This document shows, piece after piece, positions 8,321 to 23,300 of a stretch of 64,000 bases of DNA. Each line of letters starts with the position of its first letter. Position 1 is the first letter of the stretch. The notes below the pieces were generated by a model. It worked only from the letters and a program-made list of their open reading frames with translations, ran no database searches and had not been told where the DNA came from. Source of the DNA: Phalacrocorax aristotelis (lineage: Eukaryota; Chordata; Aves; Suliformes; Phalacrocoracidae). Location of the stretch: contig NC_134277.1 of assembly GCF_949628215.1 (NCBI RefSeq), positions 124,669,963 through 124,733,962 of the forward strand, in the 5' to 3' direction. Made by a program: the position numbers and the translations under genes.

Positions 8321-11300
8321 CTGAAATACAACAAAAAATTAGACTGAGAAACATTCTGGAGAATAGGATAGTGGTGAGAAGTATGATGTTGAGAAGGAAG
8401 AAAAAGCTTTAAGTTTAGAATTTTTCCTTCAGATAATGTCTACAGTCAATAGTCAACTGGAGCTACTATGAGCTTTAGGTATACATCATCCACCCCTCTG
8501 AAAATAAGGTACAAAGCGAATATCAATGAAACTGTCTGGAAAAAGAAAAAGCCCAGTGTTAATATTTACAAGTCCTGGCAACTGCTACAGAACACCCACG
8601 AAGCCCACAAGTTTTGCTTGTTGAATATACATATTAGAAGCTGTGGCGAATTATTTAAAAGGATCTCTTCCCATAACCCAGCTGCATGAGCACCAGTAAT
8701 ACCTGTGGACATACTGGCAATTTAACCCATAGTCTAGCAAAATAGACACTGACTGAAGAACTATATCTTCAAGGTGGAAGAAAGAAAAGATTCAAGTCAG
8801 GCCCACTGTATACCAACACTTCCCTTAAGTGCTTTCCTCACCTGTATTCTGAAGTGCAGTAAGTCACTTATTTTATACCTGTCCTCTCAACACCAGAACA
8901 AACACCACCCCCACCACCCCCAAATTCTTAGCATTTGCCTCAAGCAACGATACCTAAATCATATGGAAAAATATCACACAGTTCTGAACTTTCCCATCTT
9001 TCACTGCCTCCTGTGAAAGCAGCTCAACACTTCACAGAAACACAAAGAAGCTGAAAGAGATCTTTAGTAATATCTGGTTTGTTGCTTGTTAGAGAAAAAC
9101 TTCAATAATTGTACCACTGTATCAGCTGCAAGAGAGGTTTCAGGACCTGTGAAACATAAGCAGTTTTTTTCCATTGCTGATCATACACTTAGCACCACAG
9201 TTTCTCTCTCTACACAGGTATTTCAACCTACACAGGTTAAACATTAGAAGCATTTCAGAGAAATTATGTTCACAATGAAGCCTTTAAAAACAAACAAAAA
9301 CAAAAAAAAACCACAAAAACCCAAAATAACTCAAGAGTATGTACTTCTGCTTTATTAAAAAAAGAAGAAAAGACCAGTTTGTTCTTAATGCACATCTCAA
9401 ACACTAGTTTTCAGTTTAGTGTCCTGTTGAACAGCTATTCCCTATGCGTTACAATTCCTACCACACAATGACTTTAGCATCACAACTGTATCACCCAACA
9501 GCACTCTTCTCAGTTTTAAAGTATCTAGGAAAGCAAAATTCCTATGAAGTATGTTACCTTTAAACTCCACTAGCAAAGAAAATAACGCAAAATTTATATG
9601 CTGAGACGTACATTGCAATTTAGCACCTTCCTTCACAGCTTTATCAGGTGTTGCTGCAGGATCACAGTATTTTAATGTTTGGGCTGCACTCAATAAGTAT
9701 GACTTTTGATCATAATAGGTAGGTTACCACCCTCAGAGACTCCTGATGGCAAAAAAGGAAATGAGCTTCTCTCTTGTGGTTTTGCAGGACTCAAAATTGT
9801 ACCACCAAAATAAACAAAATTTGACAGCCATCCAAAAAACACAGCCAGCAGCTACAAAGGGCTTCCAAACTCAAACCTCCTTCTGCTCCCTCTGTGTTCT
9901 TTTGGGTTTCTTCCCCCCCCGCCCCCCCGCCTTTGTTTCATGCCTATATGCATGTACTGATTCTAATATTTCTCCTCTGACATCCAACTTCGAAAGCAAC
10001 TGACACTTGCTGCATAAGTGGCTCTGCTCACAGCATCACAGACCTGCGAAGTTATTTATTCTTAAAGCACACATGAACTATTTTGAATGTGAAATTCCTA
10101 TGCAATTACTTAGAAGTAGGAAAATCAATCAAGCTAACAATCGTAATGGAATGACTACCGCATAGCTTACACTGGTTCAGATGCATGCCCGAGGCTTACT
10201 AAAATCCCTTCCACGGTGCAGTGTATTCAGCAAAAATCTCAGAGAGGGCAGAGCCGTAGCATATTTTGTAGGTACTTAGTGCCTTAACAGACCTATTCAG
10301 CTTCTACGGACATACAGTAGATAGTACAGTATCTTCCCTAGAAAACCTTTTATTTCAGTCATTCATTTGCAGGTGTGAGGTTTAAGTCCAGGGACAAGGA
10401 AAAGCTCTTATCCCATTTCCCCATGCAGAATGCGTATCTGCAGCTGCTCCTCTATGTTGCCATGCTGCAAACCCAGGCGAAAACCCTATACTGTTCCTAC
10501 CCCATCACTTCTTTAGCCACCACCAAGGGCTGCTGAAATGCAAAAACCTTGTCCCACCTGCTGTTACAAGTACCAGTTAATTTTCTATTTGGTGATAATT
10601 TCCAACTAAGTGTCACTGCTTAACCTAGGACAAGTCCTTGCATGGTCTATGCCAGCTGATGAGACAGATTGGCAAGAGACCGATAGGAGGGATTTTGACA
10701 GCTTCTCAACACGGAGCTTTCATGTGCAGCCTTCAGAGAGCAGACTGAATCGTTATGCTGCCTGGCCTTTGGTCACTTCTCCCTCCCATCTTCCACTAAA
10801 ACTCAAGCTACCAAGGGTAGCTAAAGTAGGCCTCTGTTCCCCCTCTGTTAAAATACATACTAAAAAGTACAAGAAGTTTCAAGTATATTTTTTACATATT
10901 GGCATTTCATCACATCAGGAGGTTAAGTAGCGCTGTAAGCTTCAGTCTTCACACAAACTAGACACAGTGTTTCCATCAGTATGCAATTAAAATCAAGTGT
11001 CTAAGATTTTTTTTATTTATCCTGCAGTCTTCCTTACTTAAATCTTAAGAGAAAAACTGGGATTTTAGAATTACTGTTCACCCCACAATTAAAATTACCT
11101 TTAAGAATGCAAGCTGTCAGCACATTGCACTACAAGAACATGTACAAGGAAAGAAGGTTAGATCTTGTCACCAAGATAACAAATCATAAAATATTCAGAA
11201 CAGCATCTGACAGATTAGAGATGCAGGCTACAATGGAAAGTAATGAGGTATTTTTGACATTACAAGCTATAAACCCATGAATTAGAACACCACTTCCTAT

Positions 11301-14300
11301 TTTAAATTTGTTAGTCCTTCCTTCATAACCACAGAAAAAGACCACCTTTACTACAACAAAGGCATCACAGTTGGTCTTTTGCAAGCACATGAAGTTTCTA
11401 AGATGGTTAAACCCAGAAGCAAAAGTATACAACATATGAGTGTAGCCACTACCGGCACAGATTCACGTGTACCTGATCAGCTCATATTACAGACTAAGAC
11501 AAAACATATCCTGCTAACATTTGACATAGTTGAGGTGAGGTTTGGGTCCTACATACCCATTGTCTTTCAATACACAATCTGATATTCCCTTCGAACCAGG
11601 CAAAGCAGATCTTCAGGGTGTCTCTTAATATGTGTTCTACAAGATGTAGAAAATTCAAGTACAAAGATGCGGAAAGAGAGCAAAATACTGTCCTTGCCAA
11701 CAACAAATTCAGTCACCAATTCTTTCCACTGGAAAGCAGTCTTTTACCTTGAGTAGGTATTATACTATTTTATATAATACTTCAAAATCCAGAAGTAGTA
11801 AACATTTTTTCAATAAAAATACATGAGCTGTCCAGCCATTATATACGGCTGATGTTTCTTCTGTATCATTTAAGGGGATGAAGGGAAATGAAATTATATG
11901 TGCAATAGTCCAGTAATATTAAACATTTTTACATATAATGCTTTATTCTTTAACTGCTTTCCAGAAAGGGAAGGAAAGTTACCATATGCTTAACGGTGCT
12001 CCCTCAAGTCAGTATCTGGAGAAGTCTGTGCTCTCCCACATAGACCGACTTACACTTAAGCACATCATTTTGGTATACTCCCCATGCTGGGATTGTAGAG
12101 GTGAACTCCGTGGTTATTTTTACAGTATCTTGCAGCAGTTCATCACAGCACTAACTTGGAATCAGCACTAGAAACCATGCAACACAGAATAAGCTGGTAA
12201 TTCGTCCTCCAGCATTAATAATCAAGATGTAAAGTACCTTGTAAGTTTAAATTTGCAAGTTTAGCTCTTTGGAATAAGAAGTTCCACTTAGACCATTTTC
12301 CTCCCACTGGAACAAAAAGGCCTTTATAAAGGTCAGTTTTAGCCCCGTTCTGACTTCCTTCTATGTAAAACCATCCTTATTACAAAGCAGATAAAGCTGG
12401 ACCAGACAAGCTTGCATTTACAGTTAACCGCATTCAAATGGAAAACAACTGATTCAGTATAAATTTACAAGAGCACAAAACATTACCTCTGCACTGCAGA
12501 AAAGCATCAAAACATGCAAGCATAGGTCATTACTTTGTAGTTACTCTATGAAGTCCTCCATTTCTCAACTAAAGCTCATATGAACAGAACTTGAAACGCC
12601 CCATTCTCTCACTTCCTTGGTCATTCAGAGGTCTGACAGTGAGGCATAAGTCATTTCCATTTGCAAATTAATCCTTTCATTCATATTAGAATAACTAAGT
12701 GAGATTCATTCCACCCTAGCAATTTCCTCTTTTACAGGCCTAATCTTTAAACACACATTTTCAGAGGTATCCAAAGTGCTTTTTCCAAGAAAAGGAAACT
12801 TAGAGGTGAATACATTAATTTGTTGCATCTCAAATCCTTATTCCAATTTGTTGCTTCATTCAGTTTAATTTAATTGGGTTTGTTGGCGTATGAGAGACAC
12901 TGACAGCCTCAAGCTGAGATATACTTAAGTATTATAGTAATTGCAACAAATGCTTAAAGGTCATTTAGGAAAAAGGCACATGGAACTGATCCAACACATC
13001 AGCCACCAAATTCAGCGAGTATGGAATAAGGAGGTAACTGCAAACTGGCACAAGACCTTACCTGAAAGTTTTATACTGATTTTCAGATTGAGCGAAGGAC
13101 ATTGTCAACAACAGACAATCTATGATAGCCAGGGAAGTTTCAAGGTACATAGAACATGACCTCTAGAAATTTGTTGTAAAAGGAACAACCTTTGCAGTTT
13201 AAGAACTACTGCTTTTAGTGTTATACTCCAAATTCCAGTGCAGTTAGATTTACCTGTCCTTTAAGGAAAACTGAAAATTCTTCTTTTTGTCAGGCAAGGG
13301 AAGAAAAGTAGATGAAGCATAAAAGAAAGGAAGGGTGAAATTTTCCTGTTGTTTCTCTAACAACATTTATCTTAAATCCTGCTTAAATGTAATTTATTGG
13401 AGAACTATGTTATCCAGAAACATTTGTCTTCAACATCTGTAATTTCCAGCTTGTTTTAGCAGACTAGGATCCTTAAGAGGCAGAATGCTTTCCTTTGACA
13501 AAGAACAATATAAAATAATTTTTTTTTCCCCTCACTCTAAACATAAACCTAGAGTCCCATGCTTTTGAAAGTGAAAATGAAAAGCTAGTTCTGAAGAAAT
13601 TCTTCCCCATATGAAAGAGTACAGAAGTCTAATAAAGCTACAATAAAATGTCTGCCACACAACTCAAGCAAATCAAAAGACACTGTCAACAGACACTGGT
13701 ACAGACAAACCAAATATAAGACAAGCAAGTTGAGAGGACAGGCAGCAGATGTAATACTTTGAACAGAAAGAAAAGATTTGCCATCTTTACATTGCATTTC
13801 TACTATGGGTCTAATAACCTGGATTTGTTGAGAGAGACTGACCAGCTTGTCATTTATCAAGGCTTCATAAATAGGTATTCGAGTTACACAACTGATGTAT
13901 TCCCATCTCTAAGCAGGCTAAACTGTCCCTTGAAAGCATTAGTCTTGTAAGTGTTACACTGCTGCAAAAACAGCTCCACAGATGTGACAATCCCTGGAAC
14001 CTTCTAAGCAGCAGACATGGAGTGGCAACACCAGGACGAAGTTGCAACCATCTCTCAAATCCTTATGTAATCCAGTGGGGGACAAAGCTGGCACAGCCAC
14101 CTTGAACCCAATCTAGCCATGTACGCCTGCCTTTCTCACGGGGCACTTATCCAGGCATTCTGGCGAGACAGTATTTTTTTACTCATTTAACTCTTAAGTT
14201 AATTGTTTTCTGCTAATAAGCTCCCTTGAACCCGGTTACTGCAGTGTCACATTAACACTACTAGTGGCCAGGAGAAAGGCAGGTAGAGCTGGAGAGGGGC

Positions 14301-17300
14301 TAACACGGATGCATTTGCCTTGCCACAGAGCCACAGTCATGGAATCAGTAAAGAAAATAAAGAAACCAGGCTCAACTCAAACCTGGAGCTATGTTAGTAT
14401 TTGGTTCCTGAAATATTATCATGTCATACTGCTAGATCAGGAGTTATAAAACAATATATAAAAATATGCAGTGGTATATCTAAAATATAGGCTAGATATA
14501 TATTGTATATTTTTAAAAATATATATTTTATACATTACATGCACTGCTCTTCACAGAGGTAAACAGAAATAGTAGAGCTATGGAAGTAGTAAACTGAAGA
14601 AATAAAACCCAACATCCTCACAGAGAGCTGGGCTGGGAAGACTGCCCAAGCTAGACTGCTACCACACAGGAAAACTTTAGTTCTTTTCTGTCGCTTGTTT
14701 GCCGAATACTATTTTATTCCCTGACTCAGCGGAGTAATGCAATATGAAGTATTTAAAAAAAAAAAAGATATTAAACATTATAAAATATTTTTCTATTATA
14801 CCAATGCAGACCATAAGTAGTGCTGAAGGTAAGGCAGCACAAAAAACTAACAAAAAGAAAAAACAAATGTACGCAAAAGCATCAAAGCTACTCTGGCCAA
14901 GCAGTTTGGGTCTCCACCACATCATCAAATTGAAGGTTTTATAAATTATCTTATTTTCAGTGGAACCATGGTGATTTTTCACCATGTATCTCCTTGACCT
15001 ATACATGTGGCCTTGGATCTCAAGAGAGAGGAGATATTGCAAAAATCTCTGCAATCCACAATATTTAGTGTAACAGATTCCACTTAATGCAAACCAGTAG
15101 AACAAAAACAAACTGTTAAGGTGGTGAACAGCATCTAGGACATTTTTTCACCTTAATTATTCACAGTAAAGAGACATTTAACATTCTGATGTGCACACTA
15201 AAACTAAACAGCCTGAATAGTTGAGCAGAGGGATTATAAACATTACATTTTTTTTTTTAAATGGGGCTTGTCTTCAGCTGAATGCAATAATATTAATAGA
15301 CAACCTACAGATTATCTTCTGATTACTAAAAACATTATTCACAGCACAGTTTACAGCCCTCCTTATGATATGAAATGCAAATTTAACGTGTGTCTTCAGA
15401 CTGAGACACTGCAAGAACCTCCTTTTCACTCAGCAGTTTCCCTTCAAAGAGGATTTGTCCATTTTCTGGAAGGGTAATTCTAGACTTCCAGTTCACAACT
15501 TTACATACAAGCTATAAAGAAATGGCATATCAATCAGCTCCTATTACAAGGCTATTACATATTTTATTAGATTTTTTAAAGAAAAACCTATTAAATTAAA
15601 TCACATATATGCCTTTCTATTAGGGAGACAAGGTACAAACCTTTTTACACCTTTAAGATGCACTATGAGCTAACACACAGAGCCTTTCTGTGAATTAAGA
15701 ACCAACTTGACCGAACCAAGGAAGTTGGTTTGAAAGTGGTTTTATACTTAATCAGAATATTTAGTTGCCACAATGAACAGTGAGCAAAATGCTTTCAACA
15801 ATGAAGAGCTTTAAGGTTGCACAAAATATTTCAGAATGACTAACATAGGAAAATTCAGTTTAAAGTAACACTAATCAGAAGTGAAACTATCAGAAAGTTA
15901 CTTCTTTGGTGACATGGTTTTTCATCACAGCACATGAAAAAGAACAATTTCTTTGAAAAAAATAATATTCAAAATGAGCAGGATGTTAGATATTTGCAAA
16001 ATATTTGCTTCACATTAACAGAAGCTCGAGAAATATTAAAATGTGATTTACAAACAGTGCAGACCTCATGACAGAAAACAAAATCACAGTGCGAAATTCT
16101 GGAGAGCATATGCACATTACAAACCACAACCCCTACCCGTATGGAACGAGGCTTTACAAGAATACATATTTATGTTCTAAGAAAAAGATGAAGCACTCAT
16201 ACTAGACATCAAGTATGCCTGTAACTAACTGGATTTTCGCGTAGCTTGTCTCATTCTAGCTAGAAACTGTCCTCTTAAAAAAAAAAATATTCATTTTTAT
16301 CAGGGGCACAATCTATCCGCTCAAACTTTTCAGTTGGTTAACTTCTGTTAACTACTAAAAAGGAATTGTATGGATGAAGAAGGTTAAGAAACAGGACAAA
16401 TAAATACAGTGGATCGCATTATCATGTAGGCATTATTTCCTAGATTAAAGCCTACTCTATTAAGCATTACACATCTGAGTGTTGGGACACGGAAAACAAA
16501 AAAAAGGGGGGGCAGCCAGACTTCATGGCTGCCCGTTAACTATCACCTTGCACTTCTCACTACCAAAAGCAAGCAAGGTACAGAAGCTATCTTAGGAGAT
16601 ATGTGGACTTTGGAGAACAAAGTTTATACCAAAGAACAGTAGTAACAAATGCCAAGTATTTCATGCTAACTCTACACAGCAACAGCTTCTAAATATAGCA
16701 TACCACAAATTCTAGGCAGTTTCAGGTTTTTTAGTGTGTCTCTGCATAACTAGTCATTTTAAAAAAATGGAAAGCAAGTAATTTTGACTGGGATGTGCAC
16801 TCTGAAAATAATATATGAATCTGCTGCATATTCAAAGCTTATCTGAATTTGTTGCTTCACTCAGAAGGCCATTTATTAATTTCACTTCTAATACCATACT
16901 TAATCGTGCATCAGTGATGCATCCTCATTCCCACTGTTTAGAATCCTCCAACATATTCATACTCTCCATGTTGGTATCAGTTCATTGAATAGCAGTTTAT
17001 TCTAAAAGTCTGCCTGTTTAACGGAGGTTTATAGCTCAGAGCCTGCACAGGTGAAAGGATCCTGGGGAGATGAGGCATCATACCTGAACCCAGAGGTAAG
17101 AGATGCAATCTCTCACTAACAGCAGCTCACTACTAAGGCATAAGCAGAAAGGTGGGGCAACATAGTCCAGTAGTTTAGTCAATGGGAACAAATGCTGAAA
17201 GATGCTACAAGTTCTGCCATTACCCTGACTCAGCCAGAGGGAAAATAAACGAGTTTGCAGTCAGATCCACCATGGTTTCAGTAGCACTTGTATGAATACT

Positions 17301-20300
17301 GAAGAACTTTTGACCTATAGGGGTTAAACCACTGCTTATTACTTTACATTTGCATGAACAAAGAGCACACATGATCCACCTCTGCACATCTCAGCCAGAC
17401 TGGATGTTGTAACAATTCTCTCTTATTTCTGACTTCTTGTCCCCAACTTCCAAGAGCACTGCTGCTGACAGAGCAAGAAAAAAGTAAATATGCTGCACTT
17501 ACTACACGAGTCAGGAGCAAACTTCCCTGGGCCTAACCCGGCTAGAAGACAAGCAAGTGACGGAAGTTAATGCGCTATGTTCTATGTGACCAGTAAGGTC
17601 ATAAATAAATTACATGTTAAATGCAGAATATTTAGAATTCACCTAGCTCTTCATCTAGCTCTTATTTTAGTGAAGTAATATAAAGTTGGAATTAACCCCT
17701 TTAGAATGAAACCAGGAGACTATAGGTTCACAAATCTTAAAGACACAAGATTATTCCCACTGCTCGATTTCAGGCACTGAAGCTGCTCTGCACTGCCCTG
17801 AAAAACAGCCTACTTCTCTGGTGTTCATAGAAGGAACTTGGGCTTCTAACTGTAGGTGCACGTTGAGTCCCAGCATCCCATCTCTGAAGTTCAGTAAAAT
17901 GTTGTGCCATGAAACACATGAAAGGCACATGCTTCATCTGTAGAGATTAACATACTGAGTTTCTTTAAAGCGATATATGTAAGTGCAGTTTAGAACTTAA
18001 TTATTTGATTCTTTTAAATCCGCATCATTAAAAACATTGCCCCAACCAGCATTAGGTTCCCCAAACCCGTTCCTAATACTGAAATGGTCAAGTCGGGTAT
18101 TGCCTCTGAACACCAACAAAGATAAAGAATAAGGAGATGATGTTCCTTACACATAGTTAAAGCACAAATTAAACAGGACACACAAAAAAATCTGCCATCC
18201 ATCACTGACATGCCGAACCCCCATCTACCGATAACAAGTTTTTACCATCAGCATGGGGTGCCATGACTAATACAGTTAGTTCAAGTGAGATTAAAACACA
18301 GGATAAATTACCATTTAAAGACATTAAGTGATGCTAAAAAGATACCTTCGCTCCCTGCTTCATCGACTGTATGATCATTTAACATGCAAATGTAACTGGA
18401 ATATTTCACCTGAACTTACCTCATCTGAAAAGCTGACAGCAATTACCGCTTTTGCCAACCTAGTTTCACCATTAAACAGAACGCCTGACAGTCTGATTTC
18501 CCCTCATTTATCCCTGACTTAAAAACCCCTAAGGAAAAGCCAGTTGAGCAGCCTGTAATGAACTATTCAAATTACTTAGGACTTAATTGTCTCCACATTG
18601 AGTTATTAGCAGTCTAATGATAGATCTGCATTTTAAGAACACCACTTCAGCTGCCCCATGACACTCCCTACTCCCTTGGTTCAGGTACCAGAAGTTTTTC
18701 CTTACTCTGCTGCTCCAGGCACAGCACTTGCACCAAGCCTCAACCTGGCAGATCAAGCCCTTATTTTCTCACCCTTCTCTTGGTTAGCCTCCAGATCTAG
18801 AAAGAGCCTGACTGCCTCTGTCATGTATGTGTCACAGGTGCTAATGAAGAGTTGTTCCATGCCAGTCAAATTCAAGGAAAAAAACAATTGCTTTGAGTGA
18901 AATAACTGGAACTTCAAAACACATGGAAGCAAGGTAAGCAAAACCTTCAATTTTCTGAGTAATCTATGTTATGACAAAGCAAATCTAAATAAGTAGGCAT
19001 TTGAACTGCACTGTGTACCAGTCAGGGGACTCTGCTCTCTTCTCCCCACACAAGCTATGAAACAGAAATGCTCCTGACACACATCAAAAGACAGATCTAT
19101 ACAAAGACAGATCTACCTTCCCAGGTACAAACAATATGTCATTTCCTTAGCTCAAGCTATCTGATGTCCATTCCAGAGGGAATGCTATTTTGGTAAATAC
19201 GAGCCAAGGACAATGTGTCCCAGAGGCTTGTTCTAATACGAATTAAACAAGAATGTATTCCCTACAGAGATGACAATATGAATCTGAAAACAGCATTAAC
19301 ATACAGGTCCTTTTTATTGACACCTCTGAAGACCTGAAACAGATGTAATGGCAATCTCTCTTAGTCTCAAGTCTAAAGGTTCGCAAACTGTGAAAAGCAG
19401 GCATAGAAACGTTCATGCCGTTAAAAAAAGAAAACCAAGACAAACCTAGAAGACCAGAGGTGATATTTTTTAAAATTAGTATGCTTAAACTGAAACAGAG
19501 GAAGAGCCAGGTTAAGCATCCAGGAAAACTTTTACTACCAGTGAGGTTTGTGCTGGAGAAAGACCAGAGTTTTGTGCTTTTATTACCAGATTTCCAACAT
19601 CAGAACACACATGAAATAAGACCTGTCTCCCCTGCAGAAGGCAAATTCTGTAACTGAGCCTTTCGCATCGTAATCTCCATTTAACTACAGCTGGTTTATA
19701 ATACTCAGAATGCTTCAAATATATCAGAACAGCATTGTGAAAAAAGAAGCATATCACCAAACTAAGAAGCAGGGTGGAGTGCAATATACAGTACTACCCC
19801 AAAATTAGGCTGCACATGACCACACGTTTAGTCTCCACCTCCACACAGTCACAAATTCAATGCTATTTACCAAAGTACTCCTTAAAGGTGGAGAACGTTA
19901 ACTCTGGATGTGTCACAGTAGGTTATTTAAATGTGTATTCTCTGCTATAGATGGTTCCTACAGTATGACAGAGAGAGGAAGCAGGATAAAATGACTGTTA
20001 TAACACACATGAGAGTTAAAACTCATTCTTCAGAAGAAAATGGAGAAAAATAGCTTTGTTTTACAGAAAATACACTGCAGGGAGAGGGGACAGGAGCTTT
20101 TTGTGAGCCTTGCTAGCCTGTCTTCTACAGCAAGTAGGTGACTTAAAGAACCTGTCAGAATATGCTTGGTAAACCTTGTTCCCCTACCACTTTCATACTG
20201 TTAGCATCATCACTTCTCAGCCTTTTAAAAAGATCACATTGTATCAGAAGTGAAAAACTGACAGAAGTTATAGGTACTTCCAACCACCAAGCTTTTCAGA

Positions 20301-23300
20301 AATAAAAGGTTGTTTAAGTTCAAAATTAAATTAGTTGTTTTTATCTCAATATCTATGTTCCAATGTACTCAGATGTACTGTTGCATTTTATCTTTCTCTA
20401 AGGCATTGCCAAGTTGGAAATATGAGCTTTGGTGAAATAATTAACAATCAGATTAAGAATTCCTAATTAGCGGGTTTTAACTCTCCATGCTTTATGCTTT
20501 CCGTACCTAATTAGTTTGGCAAGTTACACAGAGTTGTTACGTGAACACTGAAGTTTTTCAGACTTCAGCCCTTCAACGCTTCATTATAAAGGTCCTGTAC
20601 TCTGTTGGAAAGGCAGCATCACCCACCAGCAAGTTCTGTGGCAGAACATGCCAGGATTTCAGGGGTTTGGGAGCTTTATTAGAGAACTAGTCAACAAACA
20701 ATGAAAGAAAAAACTCACTTCAAATGCTATTCTCAGCAATTGCTGAAAGATACCAGTGAGTGATTTTCAACTTCATGTAAGAAACCAACCCATAAGCTTC
20801 TGCTACAATTTTTCTGCTCAAGAAAAATTGTACTTCCACCCCTCAAAATGGCATCATCAAAATAACACTATAGAGTGGTGGAAAGGACTAAAGCAAAGAA
20901 CAACAATACAAAAGAATGGTCAGGCATGCCCTTTGCAAAGCAACAGCCAATTAAGTACTTGAAGCATCAACTCTTCCAACTACATCAAACTACTGATTCC
21001 TTCAGCTGAGATTAAGTAAGCTTGCTAAAATACCTATGCACATCCTTAACGTTTTGAAGACTGTAGTTTTGCAAGCCTAAATTACAGCTTGTGTTAAATA
21101 TTAAGCAGTTCCAGTAAGTTAAAATATATTGTTCAAGTTAATTACTCATGACATTCAGTCATGCAAGGTCAAGCTACTCGATTCAAGTGCAACAAAAACA
21201 ATCATAAAAACTAGCGAAGAACTTACACAGAAGCATCATATTGCTCTATCATTTAAGAACCACAGTCTTACCACATTAAAATATTATTCCCCCCTTAAAG
21301 AAATCTGCTGTCTTGAATCCATTCTCCACAGCCCAGTATTTCTTACTGTTAGTAGTATGTTAAATAATCTTCACATACCAGTTGTGAACCATCAGCTTCT
21401 GCACAGCCAGTAGTGCATTATAACGAACTTGTTGGTCTTCATGATGCATGTGGTTCATTACCAGTTGTTTACCACCAAGTTGTTCAATCACTCTGAAAGA
21501 GAGGAGGGAAGCAGTTTCTTTGACATTAGTTCAGCTTCTGGGTAGCTATCCTATCCAACCTCTTCATGTTCAGGGCATTAAGAAGTTAAGTTTAAGTCAC
21601 ATAATATTTATTCTATTAAAATATTTATTTCCTAACACATACATCTTATTTGACATGTTACAAATGCAGATCTCTCATACTACCTACTGAATGTTTTTTA
21701 ATTGTGGGGGTTGTTTTAGGTTTTTTGTTTGTTTTTAAGAATTTACAATATCAGGAAGTATTTGTGCTGGACTCCTCTGTTTGCTACCCACTACCTACTT
21801 CCATAAATTTTGAAACAAACAACAACAGTCAAGGAAGGAACCCTTTTCAGAGGTATTTATTTTACCTAGCTTGCTAAAGAACGCAATATTAGCTTGAGAG
21901 GGTTGGCAGGGTACAGCACTATTGATTATTACTTAGGAGGAGGTAGTGCCCCCCCCCTCCATAAATTGATGATAACCAGGTCATTCCATTTTTTGCAAGA
22001 ATAAAGCTCCAATACAGTCCAGCACTGCCTAATCCAGAAAAAAAAATGCTTGTAATCACACTAACACCTATTAAACCAGCCACTTGGTACTCCTGATAGT
22101 GCTTTTGGCCATTCAAACTGTACTGGAGCCACAGCTACTCTTGCACAAGATGTAGAACTGGCTGTTAAGTTACCATTTCCAGAAAAAACAGTATGTCTGA
22201 GCTGCATCTTTCACTACAAACTTCACCATAGCTTTTTAATAGCTATACCAAGTCCCATGTGAAACACTGATGAAACTTTGTACCACGTCATGAATATATA
22301 ATTTCTTAAAAAACTGGAAGGAGAACACTTAAAACCTGAAAAAGTATCACCATCCAGATCAGTCTCTACAGGCAGTGTTTTGGTCTGTTATAACAAAAAG
22401 TCTGGAGAGAATTTGCAAGGAATATATACACTGATTACTCACTGACCTGCATGGTTTTTTACATCGGTTCTCTCACAAGTCACTGAGTAGTTAAACACAA
22501 TATCCTGTGAAGCGGCTATCATTTGCATTACTCTTAACCTGATGCTATCCCATCATTCTAAGCCTGCATTGGCTGTCTGCTTCTATTACTGTTCATTTCA
22601 TGGCCAAATTAATGCATTACTGCTGCACAACACACATGTTTTTGTAAACCACAGAACAGTATAAAGATGTAGCATAGAGATGAAAAAGAGAATATCCCAT
22701 TTCATTTTATAACTCAGTCAAAACCATCCTGGAGACCACAGGGAATATTATTTCCCAACCGTATTAAAACACAGGAGGATGTTTCATACAACAGGAATGC
22801 ATTCAGAAAACTGCAACTGTTTTAAGCTGGAAAATCCTCACCAAGAACTCAAGAAGTTATTACTAGTAACATTCAAAAAACCCCTTTATGCCTGCCTTAG
22901 GCTGCCTCACATTTTTTATCATGTGTTAAATATAAAACTACTGCAAAGACAAGACTATGATGCACAAACAAAAATTTGTTCCTCATTAGAGGACTGACTT
23001 AAACACTGACTTTTCAGAAATTGGAAGGAGGTTAAAAAAGGCATTAAACTCAAAAGCTTCCTTATGCTAGGAGCACACAAGAAACAAAATGAAATGTTAA
23101 AATCCTATAATCACAAATGGAAATAGATTATTTGATATGACAGTACATCACTGAAATTATAGCTGAGAATATGAAGAGTCAAAGAACAGCATTACCGTTC
23201 TTCTATAACACAGCCTGCTGGTACAAATCATTTCCCATCCATGTTTTAGACCGAAAGGTAAGCAACTGCAAGGAAGGTTCCCAGTGAACCCTGCTCAAAA

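Larger units (their letters stand above)
8321..21378 (-). other. ATP6V1H: ATP6V1H intron 13 (13.1 kb)
   Basis: AT-rich, GT-AG, with no further exon I can recognise and no identifiable transposon. Simple sequence includes an A/CAAA-rich block (about 9285-9325), a C-tract (9913-9931), an AT-rich palindromic patch (about 14450-14530) and an A8G7 run (16502-16512 area). Short open frames here lack protein-like features. Confidence 0.7.
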
